A DNA stretch of 51,200 nucleotides from an uncultured Clostridia bacterium. Its GTDB lineage: Bacteria; Bacillota; Clostridia; Christensenellales; Borkfalkiaceae. Numbering within the stretch: position 1 is the first letter of the stretch; the number at the start of each line of letters is the position of its first letter. The stretch lies in NCBI GenBank assembly GCA_947088135.1, contig CAMUFJ010000008.1, positions 1-51,200 of the forward strand. The letters are read 5' to 3'. The position numbers and the translations under genes are program-made. Positions 1-8,555 of the stretch are shown in pieces. Below the pieces are notes generated by a model. It did not search any database and was not told where the DNA came from. It saw only the letters and a list, made by a program, of their open reading frames with translations.

Positions 1-1480
1 GCATGACCCAAAACGGAATAATGTCGTAGCCCGTAACAAGCACGTCGGTGGGATAAAAATATTCGAAATCGGGCGTTTGCTTGGGCCAGCCCAAGGTGGA
101 AAACGGCCATAAAGCGGAAGAAAACCAAGTATCTAAGACGTCCTCGTCCTGACTGAGCTTTTTGCTTCCGCATTCGGGGCAAACAGCGGGCGCTTCCACC
201 GCGCAGGTTTCCTTCCCGCAGTCGTCGCAATACCAAACGGGAATTCGATGTCCCCACCAAAGCTGACGGGAAACGCACCAATCGCGTATGTTTTCCAGCC
301 AATTGTAGTAAATTTTCGCGAAGCGGTCTGGCGTAAATTTGGTTTTGCTCTTCATGACCGCTTCGATCGCGGGCTTGGCGAGAGGCGCCATTTTAACGAA
401 CCACTGCTTGGACACGATGGGCTCTAAGGTCGCACCGCAACGGGAGCAATGCCCCACGTTATGGGTATGCGGCTGAATTTTTACGAGAAGCCCCAGCTTT
501 TCCATATCCGCTACAATGCGTTTTCTCGCTTCGTAGCGATCGAGCCCTGCGTATTCTCCCGCCGATTCGTTCATCGTGCCGTCGTCGTTCATCACGCGCA
601 GTACAGGAAGATCGTGGCGAAGCCCCACCTCGAAGTCGTTGGGATCGTGCGCGGGAGTGATCTTCACCGCACCCGTACCGAAATCGGGATCGACGTAGTC
701 GTCGGCAACGAGCGGAATTTTACGGTTTGTAAGCGGAAGCAAGAGCGTTTTCCCGACGAGAGCGGAATACCGTCCGTCCTTCGGGTTTACGGCAACCGCC
801 GTATCGCCGAGCATGGTTTCGGGGCGGGTAGTCGCAATCGTGACAAATTCGTCCGTGCCCTCCACGGGATATTTGAAATGCCAAAACGAACCGACGTCCT
901 CGCTGTACTCCACTTCAATGTCCGAAAGCGCGGTCTTGCAACCGGGACACCAGTTTATGATACGACTTCCGCGGTATACGAGCCCCTTATGATACAGCCT
1001 GAAAAAAGCTTCGCGAACGGCAAGGGAGCACTTTTCGTCCATCGTGAAGGCAAGGCGCGACCAATCGCAGGAAGAACCGAGCTTTTGAAGCTGTTCCACG
1101 ATACGGTTGCCGTATTTATTTTTCCACGCCCAAACGCGCTCCAAAAACGCTTCTCTGCCCAAACCCTCTTTGGTCAGCCCCTCCTGTCTGATTTGCTCTG
1201 CAACCTTGACTTCCGTCGCAAGCGCGGCGTGGTCGACGCCGGGAACCCAAAGCACGGAATAGCCCTGCATACGCTTGAAGCGCGCAAGGATATCTTGCAT
1301 GGTTTCGTCCATAGCGTGTCCCAAATGAAGCTGCCCCGTAACGTTGGGGGGCGGCATCATGAGCGTAAAAGGAACCTTATTCGGATCGATCTCCGCATGG
1401 AATACGTCTTTTTTTTGCCACTCCGTATAGATTCGGTCTTCGAATTCTTTCGGGGCATAGGTCGTTTGCATTTCTTTCAT
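1..1480 (-). CDS. valS: Valyl-tRNA synthetase, C-terminal part cut off by window edge
   Basis: Charges tRNA-Val with valine in the cytosol (class I synthetase). About 493 N-terminal residues are visible, starting MKEMQTTYAPKEFEDRIY. The class I HIGH box appears as HLGH in PPPNVTGQLHLGHAMD, followed by the WVPGVDHAALATE region and the editing domain (ATTRPETMLGDTAVAVNP). Two CxxC pairs in the WYCDDCGKE and CPECGSKK region suggest a zinc-binding insert. The KMSKS loop and anticodon domain lie outside the window. ATG at 1478-1480 is preceded by AGGAAAC; a second in-frame ATG at 1469-1471 is possible. Its promoter (TTGACA-17-TATAAT on the minus strand) lies at 1515-1543. No T-box leader fits the short upstream space. 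Confidence 0.96.
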   Translation of the reverse strand, partial: MKEMQTTYAPKEFEDRIYTEWQKKDVFHAEIDPNKVPFTLMMPPPNVTGQLHLGHAMDETMQDILARFKRMQGYSVLWVPGVDHAALATEVKVAEQIRQEGLTKEGLGREAFLERVWAWKNKYGNRIVEQLQKLGSSCDWSRLAFTMDEKCSLAVREAFFRLYHKGLVYRGSRIINWCPGCKTALSDIEVEYSEDVGSFWHFKYPVEGTDEFVTIATTRPETMLGDTAVAVNPKDGRYSALVGKTLLLPLTNRKIPLVADDYVDPDFGTGAVKITPAHDPNDFEVGLRHDLPVLRVMNDDGTMNESAGEYAGLDRYEARKRIVADMEKLGLLVKIQPHTHNVGHCSRCGATLEPIVSKQWFVKMAPLAKPAIEAVMKSKTKFTPDRFAKIYYNWLENIRDWCVSRQLWWGHRIPVWYCDDCGKETCAVEAPAVCPECGSKKLSQDEDVLDTWFSSALWPFSTLGWPKQTPDFEYFYPTDVLVTGYDIIPFWVM

Positions 1481-1514
1481 GTTCGTTTCCTGAGCTTTTT
1501 GTCGATTAGAATAC

Positions 1515-1566
1515 ATTATAACTCTTTTTCTTGGCGTTGTCAATTATTCTCGTGTCAACATACTAT
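1515..1566. promoter_or_regulatory. Overlapping divergent promoters for valS (-) and ABC importer (+)
   Basis: On the minus strand, -35 TTGACA (1538-1543) and -10 TATAAT (1515-1520) are 17 nt apart and drive valS. On the plus strand, TTGTCA (1537-1542) and TACTAT (1561-1566) are 18 nt apart and would drive the importer operon. The two -35 boxes occupy the same base pairs, so the polymerases should compete. Confidence 0.65.
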
Positions 1567-1597
1567 ATATTATTCTTGAAAATTACAAGGAGAACGA

Positions 1598-1643
1598 CCC
1601 GAAAAAGCATGCGCGAAATCCCATCTCTCGTCCTTTTTTCGGG
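1598..1643 (+). promoter_or_regulatory. Hairpin in the 5' leader of the importer operon
   Basis: CCCGAAAAA (1598-1606) and TTTTTCGGG (1635-1643) can form a 9-bp stem around a 28-nt loop inside the roughly 100-nt leader, 13 nt before the AGGAGG ribosome site (1657-1662). No T-run follows, so it is not a simple terminator. I do not recognise it as a TPP, guanidine or other known riboswitch. Confidence 0.35.
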
Positions 1644-1674
1644 CCGTACGATTGACAGGAGGAAATTTATTAAA

Positions 1675-2673
1675 ATGTTGAAAAAAATCTTGGCAACCCT
1701 CGGCGCGGCGACGATGGCGCTCTTCCCTCTCTCTGCATGCGGCGGGGACTCGGACGGCGTAACGACGCTCAAAATCAACGAAGTGACGCACTCCGTTTTC
1801 TACGCGCCGCTATACTTAGCCGATTCTCTCGGGTATTTCGAGGAGGAAGGATTAAAAATCGAGCTCACCAACGGAGGCGGCGCGGACGCCGTAATGGCGG
1901 CTGTACTCTCGGGTGACGCCGACATCGGCTTCTGCGGACCGGAAGCCGCGCTCTACGTAAATTTGGGCGGCTCGGGCGATCCCCCCACCGTATTCGGACT
2001 TTTGACACAGAGGGACGGTTCTTTCCTCGTTTCGCGCAAGCAGGAGCCGAATTTTGAATGGACGGATTTGAAAGGAAAAGAAATTCTTGCGGGTAGAAAA
2101 GGCGGAGTCCCCGCGATGACCTTCGAGTACGTTTTAAAGGAGCACGATTTCACGGAGCAGGAAATCAACCTCAACTTTGACGTGGCGTTTAACTTAATGA
2201 CGGGCGCGTTCGAAGCTGGCACGGCAGATTACTGCACCATGTTCGAGCCTACGGCTTCCGAATATCAGGCGGCGGGCAAGGGCTATATCGTCGCCGCAGT
2301 CGGCGAAGCGGGCGGAGAAGTTCCCTACACCGCTTTTTCGGCGAAAAAGTCTTGGATCAAGAAAAACACCGACGAGATGAAGGGCTTCCTTCGCGCCATG
2401 CTCAAAGCGGTAAAATACGCGCAGGAAAAGACGCCCGAGGAAATTGCGCCCTCGCTTGTTTCGCACTTCCCCTCCACCTCCGTGGAATCGCTTGCCGCAA
2501 GTATCAAAAGCTATCAAGGCATCGACGCTTGGAAGACGGATATGGCGATGACGGAAGCAAGCTTCGAGCGTTTGCAGGACATTATCGCAAGCGCGGGCGA
2601 GTTGCAAAAACGCGGAGATTTTGCTACGCTTGTAGATAACAGCTACGTAAAAGACGTATACAAAAATTTGTAA
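1675..2673 (+). CDS. ABC transporter substrate-binding lipoprotein (NMT1/SsuA type)
   Basis: Solute-binding component of the three-gene importer that follows. The protein begins MLKKILATLGAATMALF and has a lipobox LSAC with Cys at residue 22, so it should be anchored outside the membrane. The body (LKINEVTHSVFYAPLYLA, GLKIELTNGGGADAVMAAVLSGDADIGF) matches the NMT1/SsuA/TauA fold that binds sulfonates, taurine, nitrate or thiamine precursors; the ligand cannot be read from sequence. ATG 1675 is chosen over longer in-frame starts because of AGGAGG at 1657-1662 and the signal peptide. The ATPase follows after 30 nt. Confidence 0.9.
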   Translation: MLKKILATLGAATMALFPLSACGGDSDGVTTLKINEVTHSVFYAPLYLADSLGYFEEEGLKIELTNGGGADAVMAAVLSGDADIGFCGPEAALYVNLGGSGDPPTVFGLLTQRDGSFLVSRKQEPNFEWTDLKGKEILAGRKGGVPAMTFEYVLKEHDFTEQEINLNFDVAFNLMTGAFEAGTADYCTMFEPTASEYQAAGKGYIVAAVGEAGGEVPYTAFSAKKSWIKKNTDEMKGFLRAMLKAVKYAQEKTPEEIAPSLVSHFPSTSVESLAASIKSYQGIDAWKTDMAMTEASFERLQDIIASAGELQKRGDFATLVDNSYVKDVYKNL

Positions 2674-2703
2674 TACAAGAAAAAATACGGAACGGAACCG
2701 CTT

Positions 2704-3441
2704 ATGAAAAAAGAAATTTTGAGATTTACGGACGTAAAACTCACGTATCATACCGTGCGCGGAGAAACGACGGCGGCGGAAAACTTGAATTTTTCGGTGA
2801 ACGAGGGAGAATTCGTTGCAATCATCGGCCCGTCCGGATGCGGTAAAACAACACTTCTATCCCTTGCGGCAGGGCTCTTAAAGCCCTCCGCGGGCGAGGT
2901 GGAGAGCCAAGGCAGCTTCGGATATATGCTCCAAAAGGACGAACTTTTCCCTTGGCGCACCATTGAAAAGAATATTTTTCTCCCGCTCGAAGTGAAAAAA
3001 ATCGGTACGCCGGAAAATAAAGCGCGGGCGATCTCGCTTGCTGAAAAGTACGGGCTCAAAGACTTCTTGCGGAGCTATCCCTCTCAGCTTTCGGGCGGAA
3101 TGCGGCAGCGCGCCGCGCTCATTCGCACCTTGGCTTCCGACCCCGACATTCTTCTCTTAGACGAACCTTTTTCCGCGCTCGACTATCAAACACGGCTCAA
3201 TGTTTGCGAGGACGTGTCCTCCATTATCCGCAGCGAAGGAAAAACCGCGCTCCTCATCACGCACGACATCTCCGAAGCGATCTCGCTTGCAGACCGCGTT
3301 TTAGTGCTTACGAAACGCCCCGCGCGCGTGTCCTATGAGCACGCGCTCGACTTCGACGGCGTGAACAATCCACTGAAACGGTGGGAAATGCGGGGATTTT
3401 CGGAGTGGTTTGAAATACTTTGGAAGGAATTAAACGGATGA
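2704..3441 (+). CDS. ABC transporter ATPase (nitrate/sulfonate/taurine importer type)
   Basis: Energises the importer. The 245-residue protein carries Walker A GPSGCGKTT, a Q-loop (GYMLQKDELFPW), the signature LSGGMRQR, Walker B ILLLDEPF and the switch histidine in LLITHDISEA. Length and motifs fit the SsuB/TauB/NrtD family. Its TGA (3439-3441) overlaps the permease ATG (3438) as ATGA, so the two are translationally coupled. ATG 2704 has only a weak purine-rich ribosome site (GGAACGG). Confidence 0.95.
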   Translation: MKKEILRFTDVKLTYHTVRGETTAAENLNFSVNEGEFVAIIGPSGCGKTTLLSLAAGLLKPSAGEVESQGSFGYMLQKDELFPWRTIEKNIFLPLEVKKIGTPENKARAISLAEKYGLKDFLRSYPSQLSGGMRQRAALIRTLASDPDILLLDEPFSALDYQTRLNVCEDVSSIIRSEGKTALLITHDISEAISLADRVLVLTKRPARVSYEHALDFDGVNNPLKRWEMRGFSEWFEILWKELNG

Positions 3442-4247
3442 AAAAGCAAGAATATTCCATCGAACACGCAAAATTTATAAAAAAACGGCGCATGAATATT
3501 GCGCTCGTCTGGGGACTGAGGATTGGACTGCTTGCAATCCTGCTCGGTTTTTGGGAATTATCCACTGCCTGCGGATGGGTAGACCCTTTCCTCATGAGTT
3601 CTCCGTCGAGGATCGGCGCGACCATAGCATCTCTTTATCGCGACGGATCCCTCTTCTACCATATCGGCGTCACCTTGGCGGAAACCCTTGTCGGCTTTGC
3701 GATTGCCGTTGGCTTGGGCGTCGTCATCGCGCTCGCGCTCTGGTGGAGCGACACGCTGTGCAAAGTTTTAGAACCGTACATCGTCGTGCTGAACGCTCTG
3801 CCGAAAATCGCGCTCGGTCCCCTCATCATCATTTGGTTCGGCACGGGCAGTAAGGCGATCATATTCATGACGGTTTTGGTTGGCATTATCGTTTCCACCA
3901 TGCATATGCTCTCCGCCTTCCTCGCAACGAACAAAAATAAAATTTTGCTTTTGCGCTCTATGGGCGCAACCAAATTGCAAATTCTACAAAAGCTTGTAAT
4001 TCCCTCGGCGCGCCCGTCCTTTATTTCCATGCTGAAAGTGAACGTCGGCATGGCATGGATCGGCTCGATCATGGGCGAGTACATCGTTTCGCGCGCGGGG
4101 CTCGGATATTTGATTGTTTACGGCGGGCAAGTGTTTAAACTTGACCTTGTGATGAGCGCGACCTTTATCCTCTGCGTGCTTGCCGCCGGTATGTACTTTT
4201 TGGTGGTGCTTCTTGAAAAGGTGCTCATAAAAAATGCAGAAAGCTGA
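3438..4247 (+). CDS. ABC transporter permease (SsuC/TauC-like)
   Basis: Membrane channel of the importer, 269 residues with about six predicted transmembrane segments. The cytoplasmic EAA-type coupling loop is visible near residues 165-195 (LLRSMGATKLQILQKLVIP). The ATG at 3438 overlaps the ATPase stop and is preceded by GGAAGGA, which is better than an in-frame TTG at 3420. Substrate is unknown but follows that of the neighbouring lipoprotein; aromatic or aliphatic sulfonates, nitrate and pyrimidine precursors are all possible. The last 264 bp are also read on the opposite strand by the YkvI-like frame. Confidence 0.93.
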   Translation: MKKQEYSIEHAKFIKKRRMNIALVWGLRIGLLAILLGFWELSTACGWVDPFLMSSPSRIGATIASLYRDGSLFYHIGVTLAETLVGFAIAVGLGVVIALALWWSDTLCKVLEPYIVVLNALPKIALGPLIIIWFGTGSKAIIFMTVLVGIIVSTMHMLSAFLATNKNKILLLRSMGATKLQILQKLVIPSARPSFISMLKVNVGMAWIGSIMGEYIVSRAGLGYLIVYGGQVFKLDLVMSATFILCVLAAGMYFLVVLLEKVLIKNAES

Positions 4248-5153
4248 CAAAATCATTCCGCCAAATCCCAACACAGGATAGAGCACGCGGACGATCCCGC
4301 CGATTCCCAGACTTGACAGCAACAATGCCGCAAAGAGAACGCCAATCTTTGCGGCGTTCTTTTTTTTGCCGTTCAGCCGACCGCAAAGACAGAGCATGGG
4401 ATAAATCGCCGAGGCGAGCGAGGTAAGAATGGCGAGCGCGGCGGCAACGAAAAAGAGCTTGCTTCCCCGCATGACGAACAAAAACGGCATTTCCGCGTTC
4501 AACGCCCCGTCGCCCGCACCGTATACCGCCGACAAAATACAGAGAGCCCCCGCGCCGATGACCGCAGACGCCATCGCCGCAGGCGGGACGGTGCGCTTCA
4601 TCTCTCGCCCCGCATCCATAAGCACGGGCGCGGCGAGAAAAGCGTTCATGCATGCATAGAGCAATCCGTTTCCGTAAGGAAGGAGGTTTTCCGTAGCAAA
4701 TTCCGCCCGACCTCCGCCCGAACAGGCGAAAATAAAGACGAGAAGCGCGGGCACCAGCACGGAATTGAGCGCAGATATCCCCGCCATTCCCTTACGGATA
4801 CACAATAGAACGACGGCGAGTCCAACAAGCGCGGGCAAAGGCGAAAGGCTCGGTAATAAAGAATTCAGACCCGCAAGCATTCCCGCGCACGGCACGAGCG
4901 CGCAAAGGCAAATTACGACGCTCACGACCGTCGCTCCTCTCCCGAATAAGGAATTCAGCGTTCCGAAATATCCTCCGTAACGTTTGCCGAGGCGCAGAAA
5001 TAAAAGACACTCCAAAAAAAAGAGAACCGAAGAGAGCATCACGGGCAAGACGAAGCCGACGGAAGGAAAAAAGCGCGCGAGTTCCGCACCGGAGATAAAC
5101 CCTGCACCGATGCCCGTTCCCACGATAAAAAATGCCCCTTGAAAGATTCCCAC
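3984..5153 (-). CDS. YkvI-like polytopic membrane protein with C-terminal overrun
   Basis: A roughly 300-residue hydrophobic core with about ten membrane segments starts with GTGIGAGFISGAELARFF, the glycine-rich first helix typical of YkvI-family (APC-superfamily-like) membrane proteins of unknown substrate. After residue 302 the frame continues for 87 charged residues that are only the antisense reading of the permease gene, so the ancestral stop seems lost and the genes overlap tail to tail by 264 bp. The start is uncertain: GTG 5153 lacks a ribosome site, and the in-frame upstream codons (KKSIKSGVGIF) look like a normal N-terminus without an ATG. A palindromic motif lies at 5213-5228. Confidence 0.75.
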   Translation of the reverse strand: MGIFQGAFFIVGTGIGAGFISGAELARFFPSVGFVLPVMLSSVLFFLECLLFLRLGKRYGGYFGTLNSLFGRGATVVSVVICLCALVPCAGMLAGLNSLLPSLSPLPALVGLAVVLLCIRKGMAGISALNSVLVPALLVFIFACSGGGRAEFATENLLPYGNGLLYACMNAFLAAPVLMDAGREMKRTVPPAAMASAVIGAGALCILSAVYGAGDGALNAEMPFLFVMRGSKLFFVAAALAILTSLASAIYPMLCLCGRLNGKKKNAAKIGVLFAALLLSSLGIGGIVRVLYPVLGFGGMILSAFCIFYEHLFKKHHQKVHTGGKHAEDKGRAHHKVKFKHLPAVNNQISEPRARNDVLAHDRADPCHADVHFQHGNKGRARRGNYKLL

Positions 5154-5212
5154 GCCACTTTTTATGCTTTTTTTCGCCGAATTATGAAAAAAATCGCAAA
5201 AAATAGCGAAAT

Positions 5213-5228
5213 TATGTCAGGCATAGTA
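5213..5228 (-). promoter_or_regulatory. Palindromic motif, copy 1 (upstream of YkvI-like gene)
   Basis: Minus strand reads TACTATGCCTGACATA. It belongs to a four-member set (others at 10523, 16361 and 21357) with consensus TAYTATGYSWGACATA. It lies 60 nt upstream of the YkvI-like start and 10 nt upstream of the -35 box of the divergent PadR-like gene. Confidence 0.55.
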
Positions 5229-5238
5229 TTTCGAGCCA

Positions 5239-5267
5239 TTGACAAATTTTGTCGAATGCTGTATAAT
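5239..5267 (+). promoter_or_regulatory. Sigma-A promoter of the PadR-like gene
   Basis: TTGACA (5239-5244), 17-nt spacer and TATAAT (5262-5267) form a perfect consensus promoter. Transcription should start near 5274, leaving a leader of about 30 nt with AGAGGAAA before ATG 5304. Confidence 0.85.
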
Positions 5268-5303
5268 CAGTATGTATAGTCTTATAAAGATTAGAGGAAA
5301 AAC

Positions 5304-7055
5304 ATGCAAGAAGAAATCGAGGACAAGCAATCGGTTAGCTCCGACTTAATTCGCGGACACATCAACACGATTATTCTTCGCGCGCTCTACGACGGGGACA
5401 AATACGGTTACGAGATCATTTCCGAAATCGAGCGCAAAAGCCACGGGCAGTACACGCTAAAACAGCCCTCTTTATACAGTGCTCTCAAACGCCTTGAAAG
5501 CGAGGGATACATCACCTCCTATTGGGGCGGATCGGTGAGCGGCGGCAGGAGAAAATATTTCTCTTTAACGGACGCGGGAAAGAAAATTTCGGAAATCAAT
5601 CAATCGGAATGGGAATATTCGAGAACGGTGATCGACAGCCTGATTTCGGATAAGGATTTCGATTTCAGCAATCCCGCACCGGGGCTTGTCGATATGCGCG
5701 TCCTCCGCGACACCACCACCCGTGCCTCTACCTCCTCTCGGGAAGAAGAAACGGAAGAAAAACGGCAGCGGGAGGAATCCGAACGGGAGCTTTCCGAGAA
5801 GAGCGCAGAATTGACCGAAAGACAGACGCAAATCGACGAAGAGCTCGCCAAAATTGCCGAGGAACGTTCCGAATTTGCAGAAAACGCATTCCGCTTAGAA
5901 GAGGAACGGATCGCCTTGCAGGAAGCCGCGGAAAAATTCGAGCAAGAGCGAAAAAAATACGAATTGGAAATGGAGGCGCGCAACGACGCTTTCCTGCGCG
6001 AACGGGAATGGCGCGAACGCGAAATTGCCGAACGCGAACGCAGACTTTCCCGCGAAAAAGACAGCTTAGCGGAAACGCAAACGCTGATTACCGACGAGGA
6101 AAAGCTCGCCCTCGAAGAGCGGATCCGCGATCAGGAAGCGGAACTCAACGAACAGCGCGGGCGTTACGAAGAAGCTTGCGCCCGCTACGAAGAAGAGATC
6201 GATTCGCTGAAAACCGCCTACGAGGAGGAACTCGTACACCGCGAACAGCAGATTCGCGAGGAGCAGGAAGAGGCTTTTCGTAGACGGGAAAAAGAGCTGT
6301 TGCACCGCAACTTTATGGAGCTCATCAGCGCGCCCGCGGAAGAAACGGAGAATTCCGCTTACGAGCACGTGTCCCCTCCCGTAGGCGACGAACCGCCTGC
6401 GGAAGAATCGTTGGCGATCGAGGACGAAGAGGACGAATCGGACTATCGCCCCGCCGTACGCAAAATTTTTGCCAACACGGTGAATACGGACGCCCCCGCG
6501 TCCTCCGCTCCGAGCGTACGGGAATCCCGCGTGACCTCCCTCGACGGAATCGATTTTTACGACTTGGAAGCTTGCGCGGAACACGACGGCATTCGCATCT
6601 ATACCGCGGGCGGGAAGCCCCGTTCTGTGATCGCCCAACAGTCGAAAAGCGTAGTTCATAAGGGGAAAGCGCTTTTTATTAGCGCCATCTTTTTCTTTGC
6701 CTTCTGCGTCGTTCTCGGAAGCGTGCTTTTAGGAATCTCTGGAAAAGTGGCTCTTCCCGTCTACTACCCCTATTTCATTTGGGCGATCGGACTTGCGGTA
6801 TTACTCATTACGGGAATTGCATTTGCAAATCGCTACGGCGAGCACTCGCTCAGAACGGTGACGCCCGCTATTATCAATGCGATCGTCCTATACGTACTGC
6901 TTGTGATCGTCACGCTGATCATTGCGTTAGCCGTAAATATCGACTTTACCGACCGCGATACCCTCGCGACCTTCGTAACGGTACCCGTTATCTTCTTTGT
7001 AGGCGTTCTTATATTCGGTACGGCGTATTACGTGCAGGTCCGCCCGAAAAAATAA
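5304..7055 (+). CDS. Membrane-anchored PadR-type regulator with long coiled coil
   Basis: A 583-residue multi-domain protein. Residues 1-115 are a PadR winged helix (GHINTIILRALYDGDKYGYE; PSLYSALKRLESEGYI; GGRRKYFSLTDAGKK). Residues about 145-335 are a highly charged Glu/Arg coiled coil. An acidic linker follows to about 455, and the C-terminus (about 457-575) has four hydrophobic segments ending KK. Ordinary PadR proteins are 110-200 residues and soluble, so a DNA-binding domain tethered to the membrane by a coiled coil is unusual. Function is unknown; sensing envelope state, or positioning DNA at the membrane, are inferences. It has its own strong promoter and terminator and stands alone. 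Confidence 0.85.
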   Translation: MQEEIEDKQSVSSDLIRGHINTIILRALYDGDKYGYEIISEIERKSHGQYTLKQPSLYSALKRLESEGYITSYWGGSVSGGRRKYFSLTDAGKKISEINQSEWEYSRTVIDSLISDKDFDFSNPAPGLVDMRVLRDTTTRASTSSREEETEEKRQREESERELSEKSAELTERQTQIDEELAKIAEERSEFAENAFRLEEERIALQEAAEKFEQERKKYELEMEARNDAFLREREWREREIAERERRLSREKDSLAETQTLITDEEKLALEERIRDQEAELNEQRGRYEEACARYEEEIDSLKTAYEEELVHREQQIREEQEEAFRRREKELLHRNFMELISAPAEETENSAYEHVSPPVGDEPPAEESLAIEDEEDESDYRPAVRKIFANTVNTDAPASSAPSVRESRVTSLDGIDFYDLEACAEHDGIRIYTAGGKPRSVIAQQSKSVVHKGKALFISAIFFFAFCVVLGSVLLGISGKVALPVYYPYFIWAIGLAVLLITGIAFANRYGEHSLRTVTPAIINAIVLYVLLVIVTLIIALAVNIDFTDRDTLATFVTVPVIFFVGVLIFGTAYYVQVRPKK

Positions 7056-7065
7056 CCAAGTAATT

Positions 7066-7099
7066 TAAAAACCCCGACCGTTTTACGGTCGGGGTTTTT
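7066..7099. terminator. Bidirectional terminator between PadR-like gene and rho
   Basis: CCCCGACCG (7072-7080), a TTTTA loop and CGGTCGGGG form a perfect 9-bp stem flanked by A5 on the left and T5 on the right, so it can stop both convergent transcripts. Confidence 0.9.
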
Positions 7100-7112
7100 C
7101 AGTAAAATTACG

Positions 7113-8555
7113 TCATTCGCTCTTATAACTTGCAAGCCATTTGGGAAGTCGGGCGATAAAATCGGCGTTGTCCGTCGTTCGTCCGAGCATATCGATAACG
7201 CCCGCCACGTTTTCGGTGAGCCGTTTTTCGCGCATTTTGTAGATGCAAGCAAGCTCCTCTTTTTCTAGTAGAAGCTCCTCTTTCCGTGTTCCCGAACGCC
7301 GAATATCGATTGCGGGAAAAATACGGCGCTCCGCAAGATCGCGGGAAAGAAAGATATCCGCATTGCCTGTGCCCTTGAATTCCTCGTAAATGACGTCGTC
7401 CATTCGGCTGCCCGTTTCCACCAACGCGGTTGCGAGAATGGTAAGGCTTCCCGCCTCCATCGTATTGCGCGCCGCCCCGAAAAATTTCTTGGGTTCCGCA
7501 AACGCGCCGACGTCCAAACCGCCCGTGAGCGTTTTTCCTTTCCCCTCGCTCACCGCGTTGTATGCGCGGGTCAGCTTGGTAAGGGAATCGAGAAGCACCA
7601 CGACGTCCTGCCCCAGTTCCACAATGCGCTTTGCATGTTCTATCGCAAGTTCCGCCACGCGGATATGATGCTCCGCACCCTCGTCGAAAGTAGAATACAT
7701 AATCTCCGCTCCCGAAACGCTCATACGAAAATCTGTCACTTCTTCGGGACGCTCGTCTATCAGCAGCACAAGCAAGTTGAGTTCGGGATGATTTTGGGAA
7801 ATTGCCCGCGCAACGTCTTTCAAAAGCGTTGTCTTGCCCGCTTTGGGCGGAGCGATCACAAGCGCGCGCTGACCTTTTCCAACAGGTGCGAATAAATCGA
7901 GCATACGCAGGGATAAAGAATTATCCGACTTGGAAAGCGCAATCTTTTCTTGTGCATATTGCGCGGTAAGCGCGTCGAAGTGAGGACGCCGCTCATATTT
8001 TCCCACAGGAAAACCGTTCACGCTCAGAACGACGTCAAGAGCAGGCGAACCGTTCTTTTGCGCAGGTTGGACGGTACACGCAACAAAATCCCCCTCTCTA
8101 AGCTTTAAAGCATGTAAAGCGGGAGCCGACACAAAAACGTCCTCCCCCGTCGCGGAGGGCTGACAGTTTTTTGCTCTTAAAAAGCCGTAGCCGTTGGTGG
8201 TAATTTCAAGAATGCCTTTGTAAACGGGAGAGTCGAAAATACTCGGCTCTTGATCCCCCGAAGAAACTGTAAAAAATAGATCGTCTTGCTCCTCTGCAGA
8301 GCGGCGAATCCTGTCAAGCTGGTCTAAAATAGCGGGATCGATAAAATTTTCTTTGGCGGGCGCTCCGCGGTTGGTTCGCGGAGCGGGTAGCGATCTGTTC
8401 GTATAGATGTCGATCAGGGCCTCCACTAGCAAATCCTTATTTAAGGAAGAGGCTTTGGATACGCCCGAACTTCTGCCTAACACGCGCAGGCTCATGAGTG
8501 ATAGTGTTTCTAAATAATCCCGATACCGCTTCTCTAACGAGTCGGTTATCTTCAT
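7113..8555 (-). CDS. rho: Transcription termination factor Rho
   Basis: RNA-dependent hexameric ATPase that releases RNA polymerase. The 480 residues contain an N-terminal Rho-N helical region, a cold-shock RNA-binding fold (GILEITTNGYGFLR near residue 115), Walker A (APPKAGKTTLLKD), the LLIDERPEEVTD block, Walker B (VVVLLDSLTKLTRAYN) and the C-terminal R-loop/arginine-finger region (SRDLAERRIFPAIDI). A linker between the Rho-N and RNA-binding domains is moderately long, as in many Clostridia. ATG 8555 follows GAGAGGGGG and overlaps the upstream MBL stop as ATGA, so it is the last gene of a three-gene operon. Confidence 0.97.
   Translation of the reverse strand: MKITDSLEKRYRDYLETLSLMSLRVLGRSSGVSKASSLNKDLLVEALIDIYTNRSLPAPRTNRGAPAKENFIDPAILDQLDRIRRSAEEQDDLFFTVSSGDQEPSIFDSPVYKGILEITTNGYGFLRAKNCQPSATGEDVFVSAPALHALKLREGDFVACTVQPAQKNGSPALDVVLSVNGFPVGKYERRPHFDALTAQYAQEKIALSKSDNSLSLRMLDLFAPVGKGQRALVIAPPKAGKTTLLKDVARAISQNHPELNLLVLLIDERPEEVTDFRMSVSGAEIMYSTFDEGAEHHIRVAELAIEHAKRIVELGQDVVVLLDSLTKLTRAYNAVSEGKGKTLTGGLDVGAFAEPKKFFGAARNTMEAGSLTILATALVETGSRMDDVIYEEFKGTGNADIFLSRDLAERRIFPAIDIRRSGTRKEELLLEKEELACIYKMREKRLTENVAGVIDMLGRTTDNADFIARLPKWLASYKSE

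Noticed and set aside
449..1579. 376-residue plus-strand open frame
   Set aside because: Antisense to valS, whose motifs are clear on the other strand.
1598..1643. Leader hairpin considered as a TPP or guanidine riboswitch
   Set aside because: None of the conserved core motifs of those classes is present, so only an unassigned hairpin is reported.
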